Below, one piece after another: positions 1 to 8,449 of a stretch of DNA of 64,000 nucleotides. Origin of the DNA: JANMJD01 sp963828405. GTDB taxonomy: Bacteria > Actinomycetota > Acidimicrobiia > Acidimicrobiales > Ilumatobacteraceae. Within the stretch, counting starts at the first letter, position 1. Every line of letters begins with the position of its first letter. A model generated the notes under the pieces. The model was not told the DNA's origin, ran no database searches, and saw only the letters and a program-made list of their open reading frames with translations. Both the position numbers and the translations under genes were made by a program. The DNA lies in the NCBI GenBank assembly GCA_963828405.1, contig CAWHEG010000031.1, positions 558,001 through 622,000 of the forward strand, read 5' to 3'.

Positions 1-793
1 GCCAGCCTGCCTCGATCAGCCGACGATCGGCGAAATCGACCCTCGTTGCCACGCGCAGCGTGCCGGTGGTCGGCTGCGCCGGCGTCGGGGCGTGTTCGAT
101 CAACCCGGCGTCGACGACGAGATCGGCGATGGCCACCGTGGCACGCGCCTCGAGGAAGACCTCGCGGTGCAGGCCGGCCATCCACCACTGGTCCTGGTCC
201 TCGACGTAGCTGAGCGCCGAGTAGCGCATCACCACGACGGCGAGCAGGTTCGCCCCCGGCCGCAGGTGGGGGCTCAGGTCGTACTCCGACGCCAGCCGGC
301 TGTCCGTGCCGTACCCGACGAACTCGCCGTTGAGGTACACGGCGTGCACGCTCTCGGCGCCGCCGACGTGGATCACGACCCGCCGGCCGGCCCACGCCCT
401 GGGGATCCGGAACCGCGTCCGGTAGATGCCGGTCCGGTTGAGATCGGGCACCTCGCCGGGGCGGAACCCCGGCCAGGGCATCTGGACGTTGGTGTAGTGC
501 GGGAGGTCGCCGGTGTCCTGCAGCGTCCAGTTGGCGGGCACGTCGATCCGCCGCCAGCCGGCGTCGTCGGTGGCGATGCCCACGGCGCCCTCGGGGATCG
601 CGTCGGGGTCGTCGAACAACGAGAAGCGCCAACGCCCGTCGAGCGACTCCCACCAGGGGCTCGCCGACCGATCGGCCGCACGGGCCGCCCCGACCGAGTC
701 GTACGCGACCAGGGGGACCCGCATGGGCAGGCGGTTGATCGACACGACCTCGGGGTCGAGCCAGGGCCGTGACGAACCGATCTCAGGGAGCAC
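1..793 (-). CDS. lacZ: Beta-galactosidase, glycoside hydrolase family 2, N-terminal part (runs off left edge)
   Basis: The reading frame begins with GTG at 793 (MLPEIGSSRPWLDPEVVSIN) and stays open to the window edge, so about 264 residues are visible. It shows the N-terminal sugar-binding jelly-roll domain of long GH2 beta-galactosidases: an early SINRLPMRVPLVAY segment, a W-R-F-SLF start of the domain, a YTNVQMPWP motif, then TGIYRTRF and a VHAVYLNGEFVGY motif, followed by DQDQWWMAGLHREV. These are hallmarks of LacZ-type enzymes that hydrolyse terminal beta-galactosides in the cytoplasm. The catalytic TIM barrel would lie beyond position 1, so activity cannot be checked here. An ATG further in at about 724 is possible, but it would delete the conserved WLDPEVVSINRLP segment. 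Confidence 0.85.
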   Translation of the reverse strand, partial: MLPEIGSSRPWLDPEVVSINRLPMRVPLVAYDSVGAARAADRSASPWWESLDGRWRFSLFDDPDAIPEGAVGIATDDAGWRRIDVPANWTLQDTGDLPHYTNVQMPWPGFRPGEVPDLNRTGIYRTRFRIPRAWAGRRVVIHVGGAESVHAVYLNGEFVGYGTDSRLASEYDLSPHLRPGANLLAVVVMRYSALSYVEDQDQWWMAGLHREVFLEARATVAIADLVVDAGLIEHAPTPAQPTTGTLRVATRVDFADRRLIEAGW

Positions 794-852
794 CGGACGA
801 GTTTGCCACCCGCGGCCGAACGGCCCGAGATCGGCTGCGGTGCCGACCTCGA

Positions 853-1896
853 CTACTGCTGGGGCACGGTGCCGTAGACCCAGACCGGGGTGCGCAACGG
901 GACCAGGTTCTCGGCCCAGATGAAGTCCATCGCCTGGACGCTGACCCGCACGCAGCCATGCGACGCCGGGGTGTTGGGGACGCTGCCCGAGCCGTGCACG
1001 GCGATGCCGCCGTTGAAGTACTTCGGACGGTAGATCTTGCCGAGATCGCCCTCCCACCATCCTTCGGGGCGTTCGCGGTTGACGTTGAACAACCCGTCGG
1101 GGGTGGTGGCCACCCCCTTGACGATCTCACCGGGGGTGTTGCGGTCCTCTTCCTCGTAGGGCTCGCCGTTGCCCGTGGAGGTGTTCAACACCCATTCGGT
1201 GTGCCCGTCGCGGATGATGAACAGCAACTGCAGCGCCTTGTTGATCTCGACCATGCTTCCCTCGTGGCTCACGCCACGGGCGCGGAACGGCGAGTACGTC
1301 AGGGCGTCGGCGGTGACCTGGTCGACCTTGCCCGTGGCCGGGAGGGCGTTGTACTTCTGGAAGGCCATCACGGCCTGCTTGGTGGTCAGGCCGTAGTCGC
1401 CGTCGACACCGCTGAGCCAGAAGCCGAGCTCGAGCAGCCGTTGCTGCACCACACGGGTGCCGTCACCGCTCTGGCTGCCGATGGCCAGCACCAACTGGGC
1501 GGGCGGTGGGGCCGGCACGAGGAGGAGCAGCGCCTCGGGCACGGTCGTCTCGGGCACGGTCGTCTCGGGAACGGTCGTCTCGGGCACCGTCTCGGGCACC
1601 GTCGTCTCGGGAACGGTCGTCTCCGGCACCGTCCCCGTCACGGTCGAGGCCGGCTGGGCGGCGACCGCCGTGGCCGCCTCGGTGGTCGGGGGAGCCTCGG
1701 TCTCGGCGGGGACGACCGTCGAGGCGGGCGGCGCCGTGACGGGCGGCGGGGCGGTGACCTGATCGAGCGGCAGCGCAGTGAGCGACGAACCCCGTCCGTC
1801 GGAGACCGCGGAACTCTTGGCGCACGCCGTCGACGCGACGACCAGGATGGTGAGCACGACGCAGTTCCGCAGTAGTGGGGTGGGGTGTCGTGGCAT
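853..1896 (-). CDS. L,D-transpeptidase (YkuD) lipoprotein with VPETT repeat linker and peptidoglycan-binding domain
   Basis: Cell-wall enzyme expected to make 3-3 cross-links or attach proteins to peptidoglycan outside the membrane. The N terminus has a basic stretch, a hydrophobic segment and an ASTAC lipobox, so it is probably a lipoprotein. A long Pro/Thr/Val linker follows, with several VPETT units. Then comes a PGB1-like peptidoglycan-binding domain (GTRVVQQRLLELGFWLSGVDGDYG) and a YkuD domain ending in HGSGSVPNTPASHGC, which holds the catalytic His and Cys (about residues 301 and 315 from this start). I chose the ATG at 1896 because it directly precedes the signal sequence; an in-frame ATG at 1923 is an alternative. 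The preceding 1897-2030 holds no visible gene. Confidence 0.88.
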   Translation of the reverse strand: MPRHPTPLLRNCVVLTILVVASTACAKSSAVSDGRGSSLTALPLDQVTAPPPVTAPPASTVVPAETEAPPTTEAATAVAAQPASTVTGTVPETTVPETTVPETVPETTVPETTVPETTVPEALLLLVPAPPPAQLVLAIGSQSGDGTRVVQQRLLELGFWLSGVDGDYGLTTKQAVMAFQKYNALPATGKVDQVTADALTYSPFRARGVSHEGSMVEINKALQLLFIIRDGHTEWVLNTSTGNGEPYEEEDRNTPGEIVKGVATTPDGLFNVNRERPEGWWEGDLGKIYRPKYFNGGIAVHGSGSVPNTPASHGCVRVSVQAMDFIWAENLVPLRTPVWVYGTVPQQ

Positions 1897-2030
1897 GCGC
1901 TCTCGCAGGGACGGAGTGGTCAAGACGGCCCCATCCTACCCGCTCGACCGTTCGGCGCGTCTGCATGCCCGGTGAGGCGTGCCGGCACACACCCGCCCCG
2001 GTCGACGGTAGCCGCCTCGGGCCCTTCCGG

Positions 2031-2648
2031 TCAGCCCGACTGGTACGCGGGCAGCTCGAACCAGACCGTCAACGTGTACTTCACGCCGCGGCGGAGCCGG
2101 CCGGTCTGGTGGGGGTGGGTGACCAGCGAGGGCCAGGCGAGCAACTCACCGACGGCAGTCGAGGAGTTGTCCACCCCCTGGCGGGGGAACTCCAGTGAGG
2201 CACCCTCGTAGTCGTCGTTGAGCTTGATCGATCCCGAGAGCTGGGCGACGTCGTGGTGGATGCGCAGCGATTCCTGCTCCCCCGGCGCATAGCGGATGAC
2301 GAACGCGTCGCGCAGCCCGTAGTAGTCGATCAGCGGCCAGTGGCCGCGCAGCTGCGGCCAGGCCCGCTCGCCGAGATCGTTCTCCAGCGAGCGGAACAGG
2401 TTGGGGGCGATGTTGGCGAGTGAGATCTCGTGGCCGGGAACCGGATCCTCGGGCTGGGGTTCGAAGGCGCCGACGGCCTCGGCGGCACGAACCACCGCCC
2501 GGCAGAAACGGGGGGTCCAGAACGGCAGCGCGACGATCTCGGGCCCGATCTCGCGCACCCCGGTCGCCGGGTCGATGGCGTCGACGTAGCCGAGGATGCG
2601 CACCAGGTCGTCGGGAGCGTCGCCGGGGGACGGTCGGTCGTCGGTCAT
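2031..2648 (-). CDS. 2OG-Fe(II) oxygenase, prolyl-hydroxylase-like
   Basis: Protein of about 205 residues. The C-terminal half shows the double-stranded beta-helix signature of 2-oxoglutarate/iron dioxygenases: an RIHHDVAQ strand supplying H-x-D, then THPHQTGRLRRGVKYTL, giving the distal histidine and the arginine that binds 2-oxoglutarate. Family members hydroxylate protein or small-molecule substrates; the substrate here is unknown. I chose the ATG at 2648 (MTDDRPSP) because an upstream in-frame ATG at 2690 would overlap the end of gluQ, which ends at 2663 on the same strand. Probably co-transcribed with gluQ across the 14-bp gap. Confidence 0.75.
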   Translation of the reverse strand: MTDDRPSPGDAPDDLVRILGYVDAIDPATGVREIGPEIVALPFWTPRFCRAVVRAAEAVGAFEPQPEDPVPGHEISLANIAPNLFRSLENDLGERAWPQLRGHWPLIDYYGLRDAFVIRYAPGEQESLRIHHDVAQLSGSIKLNDDYEGASLEFPRQGVDNSSTAVGELLAWPSLVTHPHQTGRLRRGVKYTLTVWFELPAYQSG

Positions 2649-2662
2649 CACCGGGCATGTTG

Positions 2663-3616
2663 TCACAGCTCCCCGACGGTCAGCCTCCATGCCATTCGGG
2701 GAAGGGGCGATCGGGGCAGCGAGCGGGAGGCGTAGCGAGCGACCAGATCGCCCGCGACGACGTACTCGCCGGCGTCGGCCAGGCCCAGGCTGGCCGCCAA
2801 CCGACCGAGCACCGCGGCGGGCCCGACGTGGCGGGCCGCCAGGTCGGCGAGGGTGACCGCTCCGTGGCGCTTGGCCAGCCGGGAACCGTCGGGCGCCAGC
2901 ACGAGCGGCACGTGCAGGTAGCGCGGCACTGCCAGGCCGAGCAGACGGGCGAGATGGATCTGTCGTGGGGTGGAGGCGACCAGGTCGTCACCCCGTACGA
3001 CCTGGGTGACCCCCTGGTCGTGATCGTCGACGACGACGGCCAGGTTGTACGCCGGTACCCCGTCGTTGCGGCGCAGCACGACGTCATCGACCGCCCCCTC
3101 GACCGGGCCGACGAGTTCGTCGACGAAGGCGATCCGGTCGACGGTTGCCTGGAGGCGCAGCGCCGGACGGCGCCCGGCATCCTCACGGCGACGCCGCTGT
3201 GCGGCGCTCAGCCCCCGGCACGTCCCGGGGTACCGCCCGTCGGGCACATCACCGTGGGGCGCCCGGACGGCCTCGCGGATCTCGCGGCGCGTGCAGTAGC
3301 AGGGATAGGTCAGGCCGGCGGAGGTCAGCCTGGCGATCGCCGCCTCGTAGAGGTCGAACCGTTCCGACTGGCGCACCGGTGTGGCGTCCCAGTCGAGGCC
3401 GAGGGCGGCGAGGTCGGCCAGCTGCGACCGCTCGTGGTCCCGGCTCGAGGTCACCCGATCGAGGTCCTCGATCCGGACCAGGAACCGCCCGCCTGCCGAG
3501 CGGGCGGCCAGCCAGGCCACGAGCGCAGTGCGCAGGTTGCCGAGGTGCAGCGGTCCGGTCGGGCTCGGGGCGAACCGGCCGACCACCGGGGTGTGGTCGG
3601 CCGAGGCGATGGGCAT
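2663..3616 (-). CDS. gluQ: Glutamyl-Q tRNA(Asp) synthetase
   Basis: Truncated GluRS paralogue that glutamylates queuosine at the wobble position of tRNA(Asp). It starts with VVGRFAPSPTGPLHLGNLRT, which holds the HIGH-like motif HLGN. A zinc-binding region CYC...YPGTC follows in the middle, and SRLAKRHGA is the KMSKS-like motif. At 317 residues it matches the family (about 290-310) and lacks the anticodon-binding domain of true GluRS. I chose the ATG at 3616 because the APSPTGPLHLG motif normally lies close to the N terminus; an upstream start at 3703 would run into the divergent amidase gene. Confidence 0.9.
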   Translation of the reverse strand: MPIASADHTPVVGRFAPSPTGPLHLGNLRTALVAWLAARSAGGRFLVRIEDLDRVTSSRDHERSQLADLAALGLDWDATPVRQSERFDLYEAAIARLTSAGLTYPCYCTRREIREAVRAPHGDVPDGRYPGTCRGLSAAQRRRREDAGRRPALRLQATVDRIAFVDELVGPVEGAVDDVVLRRNDGVPAYNLAVVVDDHDQGVTQVVRGDDLVASTPRQIHLARLLGLAVPRYLHVPLVLAPDGSRLAKRHGAVTLADLAARHVGPAAVLGRLAASLGLADAGEYVVAGDLVARYASRSLPRSPLPRMAWRLTVGEL

Positions 3617-3693
3617 CGGGCCATGTTGGCCGATCGGCGAGAACATCGGGGACCGCCGCCGTGACCGTGCCGGCGCTGTGGCAGGCTCACCTG

Positions 3694-5109
3694 ATGGCCG
3701 CATCGGACCCGACCCTGTGGAGCGCGACCGAGCAGGCGGCCGCCATCGCCCGCCGCGATCTGGGCGCCGTGGAGCTGCTCGACGCCCATCTGGCTCGCAT
3801 CGATCGGGTGAACCCGCAGGTCAACGCCGTCTGCACGGTGGCGGCCGGCGCCGCCCGGGTCGAGGCCGACGCCGCCGACCGGGCGACCGCCCGGGGGGAC
3901 TCGTGGGGGCCGCTCCACGGCCTGACGATCACGGTGAAGGACGCGCTCGAGACCGCGGGCCTGCGCTCGACCGGCGGCTCGATGGTGCTGCGCGACCACG
4001 TGCCGGCCATCGATGCGCCCGCCGTCGCCTCGGCCCGGGCCGCCGGGGTGATCGTGTTCGGCAAGACCAACCTTCCGGAATGGTCGGGCGATCTGCAGAC
4101 CTACGGCGAGCTGTTCGGCACGACCAACAACCCGTGGGACCTGACGCGCACGCCCGGTGGTTCGTCGGGCGGGGCGGCCGCCGCCGTGGCCTGCGGGATG
4201 ACCAGCTTCGAGATCGGCACGGACATCGGCGGCTCGGTCCGCGTCCCGGCCGCCTACTGCGGGGTGTTCGGGCACAAGCCCTCGCACGGTGTGGTCCCGA
4301 CCCTCGGCTACCTCGACGCCGCCGGCGGGGGCACGACCGAGCTCGACATCAACGTCTTCGGCCCGATCGCCCGCAGTGCGGCCGACCTCGCCGTGCTGCT
4401 CGACGTGCTGGCCGGGCCCACGCCGCAGCGTTCGGCGGCCTGGCGACTGGAGCTTCCCCGCTCGACCGTCGCCTCGCTGCGCGATCTCCGGGTGGCCGCC
4501 TGGTTCGACGACCCGGCGATCGAGATCGACGACGAGATGGCCGCGATCCTCGGTGGTGTCGCCGACGCGTTGGAACGGGCGGGCGCCGTCGTCGACCGCG
4601 TCGCCCGGCCGGACATCGACGTCCGTCTGGCGTGGATCGAGGGCGCCCGGCTGATCAGCGCCGCCCTGGCCGTCGGCGAGGACGACGACGTGTCGCCGAG
4701 CGTGCGCACCCTGACCCACCACGAGTGGCACCTCGCCGACCGGCGGCGCGCCGCCCGGCGGGCCGCGTGGGCGTCGTTCTTCGGACGGTTCGATGTCGTG
4801 CTGTGCCCGGTCACCGCGCTCGCCCCGTTCGAGCACCTCCAGGACGGCACCTGGGACGACCGGGTGATCACGCTCAACGGCGCACCCCGCCCCTACGCCG
4901 AGCTCGAGGCGTGGCCGGCCCTGATCGGATCGGTCCACCTGCCATCGACGTCGGCCCCGGTCGGGCGGACGGCCGGTGGCCTGCCGATCGGCATGCAGGT
5001 CGTCGCCCCGTACCTGCACGACCACACGGCGATCGCCGTCGCCGGGATGATCACCAAGCTCGTCGGCGGCTACACGCCACCGCCGATCGTCTCGGGCGGC
5101 GGCCGGTAG
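3694..5109 (+). CDS. Amidase signature family enzyme
   Basis: 471-residue amidase with the complete Ser-cis-Ser-Lys catalytic signature: lysine in LTITVKDALE, the Gly/Ser-rich loop TPGGSSGGAAAAVACG, and the nucleophile region GTDIGGSVRVPA. Such enzymes hydrolyse carboxamides in the cytosol; the substrate is not predictable, and the gene is not beside gatB or gatC, so a GatA role is unlikely. The ATG at 3694 is preceded by GGCAGGCTCACCTG and gives the normal family N terminus. It diverges from gluQ, with a 77-bp gap. Confidence 0.9.
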   Translation: MAASDPTLWSATEQAAAIARRDLGAVELLDAHLARIDRVNPQVNAVCTVAAGAARVEADAADRATARGDSWGPLHGLTITVKDALETAGLRSTGGSMVLRDHVPAIDAPAVASARAAGVIVFGKTNLPEWSGDLQTYGELFGTTNNPWDLTRTPGGSSGGAAAAVACGMTSFEIGTDIGGSVRVPAAYCGVFGHKPSHGVVPTLGYLDAAGGGTTELDINVFGPIARSAADLAVLLDVLAGPTPQRSAAWRLELPRSTVASLRDLRVAAWFDDPAIEIDDEMAAILGGVADALERAGAVVDRVARPDIDVRLAWIEGARLISAALAVGEDDDVSPSVRTLTHHEWHLADRRRAARRAAWASFFGRFDVVLCPVTALAPFEHLQDGTWDDRVITLNGAPRPYAELEAWPALIGSVHLPSTSAPVGRTAGGLPIGMQVVAPYLHDHTAIAVAGMITKLVGGYTPPPIVSGGGR

Positions 5110-5125
5110 CGCCTACGCTGCGGCG

Positions 5126-5512
5126 ATGATCGTGCGCAGCATCGAGGACATCGCCGGCACCGAACGGGACGTGAGCGGGGCGACGTGGCGCAGCCGTCGC
5201 CTGTTGCGCAAGCAGGACGGGATGGAGCACTCGCTCCACTGGACCGAGGTCCGGGCCGGTTCCGAGACCGAGATGTGCTACGAGCACCACTTCGAGTCGA
5301 ACCTGTGCGTGGCCGGCGAGGGCGAGGTCGTCGATGTCGCCACCGGCGCCGCCCATCCGCTCCGTCCGGGCACGATGTACGCACTCGACCGCCACGACCG
5401 ACACATCCTGCGGGCGCACACCGACATGGCACTCGTCTGCGTGTTCTGGCCGGCACTCAGTGGTGCCGAGACGCACAACCCGTCCGGGGGCTACGACCCG
5501 CTGCCCGGCTGA
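5126..5512 (+). CDS. ectC: L-ectoine synthase (cupin)
   Basis: 128-residue cupin matching EctC along its whole length: MIVRSIEDIAGTERDV at the start, then SRRLL, an EGEVVD strand, the PGTMYALDRHDRHILRA core and a VCVFWPAL end. Known family knowledge: EctC cyclises N-gamma-acetyl-diaminobutyrate to ectoine and binds iron through Glu57, Tyr85 and His93 (Paenibacillus numbering). This protein has Glu57, Tyr85 and His93 at exactly those positions. No ectA, ectB or ectD is nearby, so it is either an orphan ectC or its partners lie elsewhere. Its 3' end overlaps the convergent Rieske gene by 22 bp. Confidence 0.9.
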   Translation: MIVRSIEDIAGTERDVSGATWRSRRLLRKQDGMEHSLHWTEVRAGSETEMCYEHHFESNLCVAGEGEVVDVATGAAHPLRPGTMYALDRHDRHILRAHTDMALVCVFWPALSGAETHNPSGGYDPLPG

Positions 5513-6523
5513 CCGAGGGCCTCGGCGACGAGACCCTGGAACCAGGCGACGCCTCGCTCGTGGCGGGGGGAGAGCGGCCCGGGCCGGTAGCCGCCCGAGG
5601 CGTAGTTGTGGTGGATGTCGGCGCACACGCCGACGTCCTGGAGGACCACCTCGACGTTGCGCTCGACGGTGTCGTCGCGCGCCGCCGCGCCCCTGGTCGC
5701 CGACGTCGGCGAAATGGAAGTCGTAGAGCTGTTCGGTGCGGTCGACGGCCAGCGGGTTGACCCGTGAGGTGTTCATCCCCCCGTCGAACAGCGACAGCGT
5801 CCAGTTCGGCCACATCCACAGCCACAGGCCGCGGTAGAACAACCCGGCACGCGGCGGTGCCGTCATCCGCACGTAGCCGTGGTGGGCGGTCGTCTCGAAC
5901 CTGGCGAAGTCGATCGCCGCGTGGAACGACGGGTGGATGCCCGGGATGTGGTAGCCCTCGACGAAGTTGTCGGCGTACACCTTCCAGTTGGCGTCGAACT
6001 CGACGCGGGCCGTGCGCTGGGCGACGTAGGTCTCCAGCGGCTCGTCGCCCAGCTCGTCGGGCAGGCCGCCCAACTGATCGAGCAACGGCTCGACCGGGTC
6101 GAGGTTGACGAACAGCAGGCCGCGCCACTCGTCGAGGTCGACGGTCTCCAGCGGCCAGTCGTCCATCGAGAAGTCGGCGTCGGGATCGTCGCGATCGGCG
6201 AAGTGGGGGGTGGCGATCAGCCGGCCTTCGTCGTCGAACACCCAGTGGTGGTACGGGCAGCGGATCGTCGCACAGCTCCCGGCCGGTTCGGCGAGCAGCG
6301 TCGAGCCCCGGTGACGGCAGACGTTGCGCAAGGCTCGCAGGCGCCCGTCGCGGCCGCGGATCACGATCACGCCGGCGCCGGCGATCCGCAGGGTCAGGTA
6401 GTCGCCCGGGGCGGCGACCCGCCCGGCCGGTCCGGCCAGCTGCCAGGTGCGCCCGAAGATCGCCGACCGTTCACGCCGGAACACGTCGGGGTCGACGTAC
6501 CAGGCCGGGTCGAGGTTGCGCAC
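5491..6523 (-). CDS. Rieske [2Fe-2S] aromatic-ring-hydroxylating oxygenase, alpha subunit (frameshifted)
   Basis: The N-terminal 280 residues read well: a Rieske cluster motif C-R-H-R-G with a downstream C-P-Y-H-H, and the mononuclear iron site DNFVEGYHIPGIH (N-x-x-E-x-Y-H-x4-H). After YDFHFADVGD, at about 5690-5710, the frame degenerates. The correct C terminus (DDTVERNVEVVLQD, then HNYASGGYRPGPLSPRHERG, then a stop at 5491-5493) continues in another frame. A single missing or extra base in a GC-rich run explains this, and a sequencing error is likely. The enzyme would hydroxylate an aromatic or quaternary-amine substrate with a reductase not seen here. Start is at 6523 (MRNLDPAWYVD). Confidence 0.8.
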
Positions 6524-6595
6524 GACGTGATCATACGAAGCCGACCGGATCCCCCGGAACGGCGGGCGGCTCCACCGACAGGCCGCCGGCCGTCG

Positions 6596-7585
6596 TCAAC
6601 CCATCCCCCATGCCTCGGCGAGCAGCTCGTAGGAACGGAGACGGTCGGCGTGTCCGTGGATGTTGGAGGTGACGAACATCTCGTCCACTCCCGTGCGCTC
6701 GGCCAACTCCTCGAGCTGGTCACGCACGGTCTCCGGGTCGCCGACGACCAGAGGCGCTTCCCATGCCCGCAGCAACTCGCGTTCCATGGGTGTGAACGCG
6801 TAGTCGGCCGCCTCCTCGGGGGTGGGGAGCTGCATCGGGCGTCCCGTGCGCAGGCGCACGAACGACAAGGCGCTCGACCCGGCCAGCCAGCGGGCCCGCT
6901 CGGCCGTCTCGGCGCAGATCACCGGCACCCCGAGCGCCGAGTACGGCTCGGCCAGCTCGTCCGACGGCCGCCACGAGCCGTGGTAGGCGGCCAGGGCGGC
7001 CATCGTCCCGGCCGAGGAGAAGTGATGGGCGAACGAGTAGGGCATCCCGAGCAGACCGGCCACCTGGGCCCCGTAGGTCGACGACCCGAGCATCCACAGC
7101 GCCGGCCGATGGCCCTTGCCCGGCACGGCCGTGATCCGTGGGTGGCTGCCGTCGAAGTAGGCGAGCAGTTCGCCGAGCATCGCGGGGAACTCGTCGACGT
7201 CGCTCGGTGGCATCCGGCGCAGGGCCTGAGCGGTGACGCCGTCGGTACCGGGGGCCCGGCCGAGGCCGAGGTCGATGCGGCCGGGATGCATCGCCTCCAG
7301 CATCCCGAACTGCTCGGCGACGACGAGCGGCGAGTGGTTGGGCAGCATCACCCCGCCCGCCCCGAGCCGGATGGTGGTGGTGTGGGCGGCGAGGTGGGCG
7401 ATCAGGACCGGTGGTGACGAGGAGGCGATGCCCGCCATGTTGTGGTGCTCGGCCACCCAGACCCGGTGGAAGCCGAGCCGCTCGGCCAGACGGGCCAGCT
7501 CGACCGAGTTGGCCAACGCCCGGCCCGCCGTCGATCCCTGGGCGATCGGCGCCAGATCGAGCACGGAGAGCGCCGGATGGGCCAT
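6596..7585 (-). CDS. LLM-class flavin-dependent oxidoreductase (luciferase-like)
   Basis: 329-residue TIM-barrel monooxygenase of the MsnO8/YhbW subgroup. Recognisable segments are the N-terminal LSVLDLAPIAQGSTAGRAL, WVAEHHNMAGIASSSP, the RLGAGGVMLPNHSPL strand, and a PGRIDLGLGRAPGTDG loop that contacts the flavin phosphate. The substrate is unknown. The ATG at 7585 gives the standard MAHPALSVLD start; an in-frame start at 7690 would overlap the neighbouring promoter region. It diverges from the PAQR gene, with 127 bp between. Confidence 0.88.
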   Translation of the reverse strand: MAHPALSVLDLAPIAQGSTAGRALANSVELARLAERLGFHRVWVAEHHNMAGIASSSPPVLIAHLAAHTTTIRLGAGGVMLPNHSPLVVAEQFGMLEAMHPGRIDLGLGRAPGTDGVTAQALRRMPPSDVDEFPAMLGELLAYFDGSHPRITAVPGKGHRPALWMLGSSTYGAQVAGLLGMPYSFAHHFSSAGTMAALAAYHGSWRPSDELAEPYSALGVPVICAETAERARWLAGSSALSFVRLRTGRPMQLPTPEEAADYAFTPMERELLRAWEAPLVVGDPETVRDQLEELAERTGVDEMFVTSNIHGHADRLRSYELLAEAWGMG

Positions 7586-7712
7586 CCGGTCGACGCTACC
7601 GGGCCCCGGAGGACAGCCGACCCGGCGGCGGGTGTGGTAACGCCAGGTGAACTTCGGGTGTGAACCCGGCTGGCGCGGTCCGCTCGCCACGTTCCAGGGG
7701 TACGGTCATCAC

Positions 7713-8399
7713 ATGACGACCGCCGCCGCCCACCGCAACGCCGAGGAGCTCGCCGCCCCGCTGGGTACTCCGATGCGGCCGTCGTGGCGGGGCCGGACGC
7801 ACCTGATCGCCTTCCTCGTCGCCGTCCCGGTCCTCGCCGTGCTGACCGTGCTGGCCCGCGGCGCCGGGGCGACCGCCGGGGTGGTGATCTACGCCGTCGG
7901 CCTGTGCGCGATGTTCGGCGTGTCGGCCACCTATCACCGCCTGGTCCACACGGTGCGCGCCCGGGCCGCGTGGCAGCGGGCCGATCACGCCACGATCTAC
8001 GCGGCGATCGCCGGCACCTCGACACCGGTGTGCCTCCTGGTCATGCCCCGAAACATCGGGATCCCGCTGCTCGTCGTGCTGTGGGTCGGGGCGATCTCGG
8101 GCGCCGTGATGAAGGCCGTCGCCTGGCGCCACGCCAACGTCGTGGGCGGGGTGCTGTACATCGTGCTCGGCTGGGCCGGGCTCGCCGCACTGCCGTCGAT
8201 GTGGCGTCACGCCGGGGTGTGGCCGGCGCTCTGCCTGATCGGCGGGGGCGTGCTCTACACCGTCGGGGCGGTCGGATTCGCCCTCGGCCGCCCCCGGCTC
8301 AAGCCGGCCGTGTTCGGCTATCACGAGGTCTGGCACCTGTTCACGATCGCCGCCGCCACCGCCCAGATGGCCGCGATCTGGGCCGTCGTCACCCGCTGA
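7713..8399 (+). CDS. Hemolysin III / PAQR family membrane protein
   Basis: 228 residues with about seven hydrophobic segments. Family motifs: an early FLVAVPVLAVLTVLA helix, the SATYHRLVH motif with its zinc-type histidine, RADHATIYAAIAGTSTPV, and the C-terminal GYHEVWHLFTIAAA with two conserved histidines. These histidines with the earlier SxxxH match the metal site of PAQR hydrolases. The role in bacteria is not settled; lipid amidohydrolase activity and membrane-fluidity sensing have been suggested. The ATG at 7713 begins the first conserved segment. Confidence 0.85.
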   Translation: MTTAAAHRNAEELAAPLGTPMRPSWRGRTHLIAFLVAVPVLAVLTVLARGAGATAGVVIYAVGLCAMFGVSATYHRLVHTVRARAAWQRADHATIYAAIAGTSTPVCLLVMPRNIGIPLLVVLWVGAISGAVMKAVAWRHANVVGGVLYIVLGWAGLAALPSMWRHAGVWPALCLIGGGVLYTVGAVGFALGRPRLKPAVFGYHEVWHLFTIAAATAQMAAIWAVVTR

Positions 8400-8449
8400 C
8401 GGTTCGCCGCCGGGCGCTCGGCGGCGCGGGGCCGGTTACCGTCGGGAGC

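Noticed and set aside
1500..1650. CRISPR array or satellite
   Set aside because: The repeats are 15-bp coding units (VPETT) without spacers. No CRISPR-like repeat-spacer pattern was seen anywhere in the window.
92..1875. Plus-strand open frames antisense to the beta-galactosidase and L,D-transpeptidase
   Set aside because: Composition is shadow-like (VDV, GDRV, RPG) and the minus strand carries clear conserved families.
3694..5109. GatA subunit of the amidotransferase
   Set aside because: No gatB/gatC neighbours, and the C-terminal region is that of stand-alone amidases.
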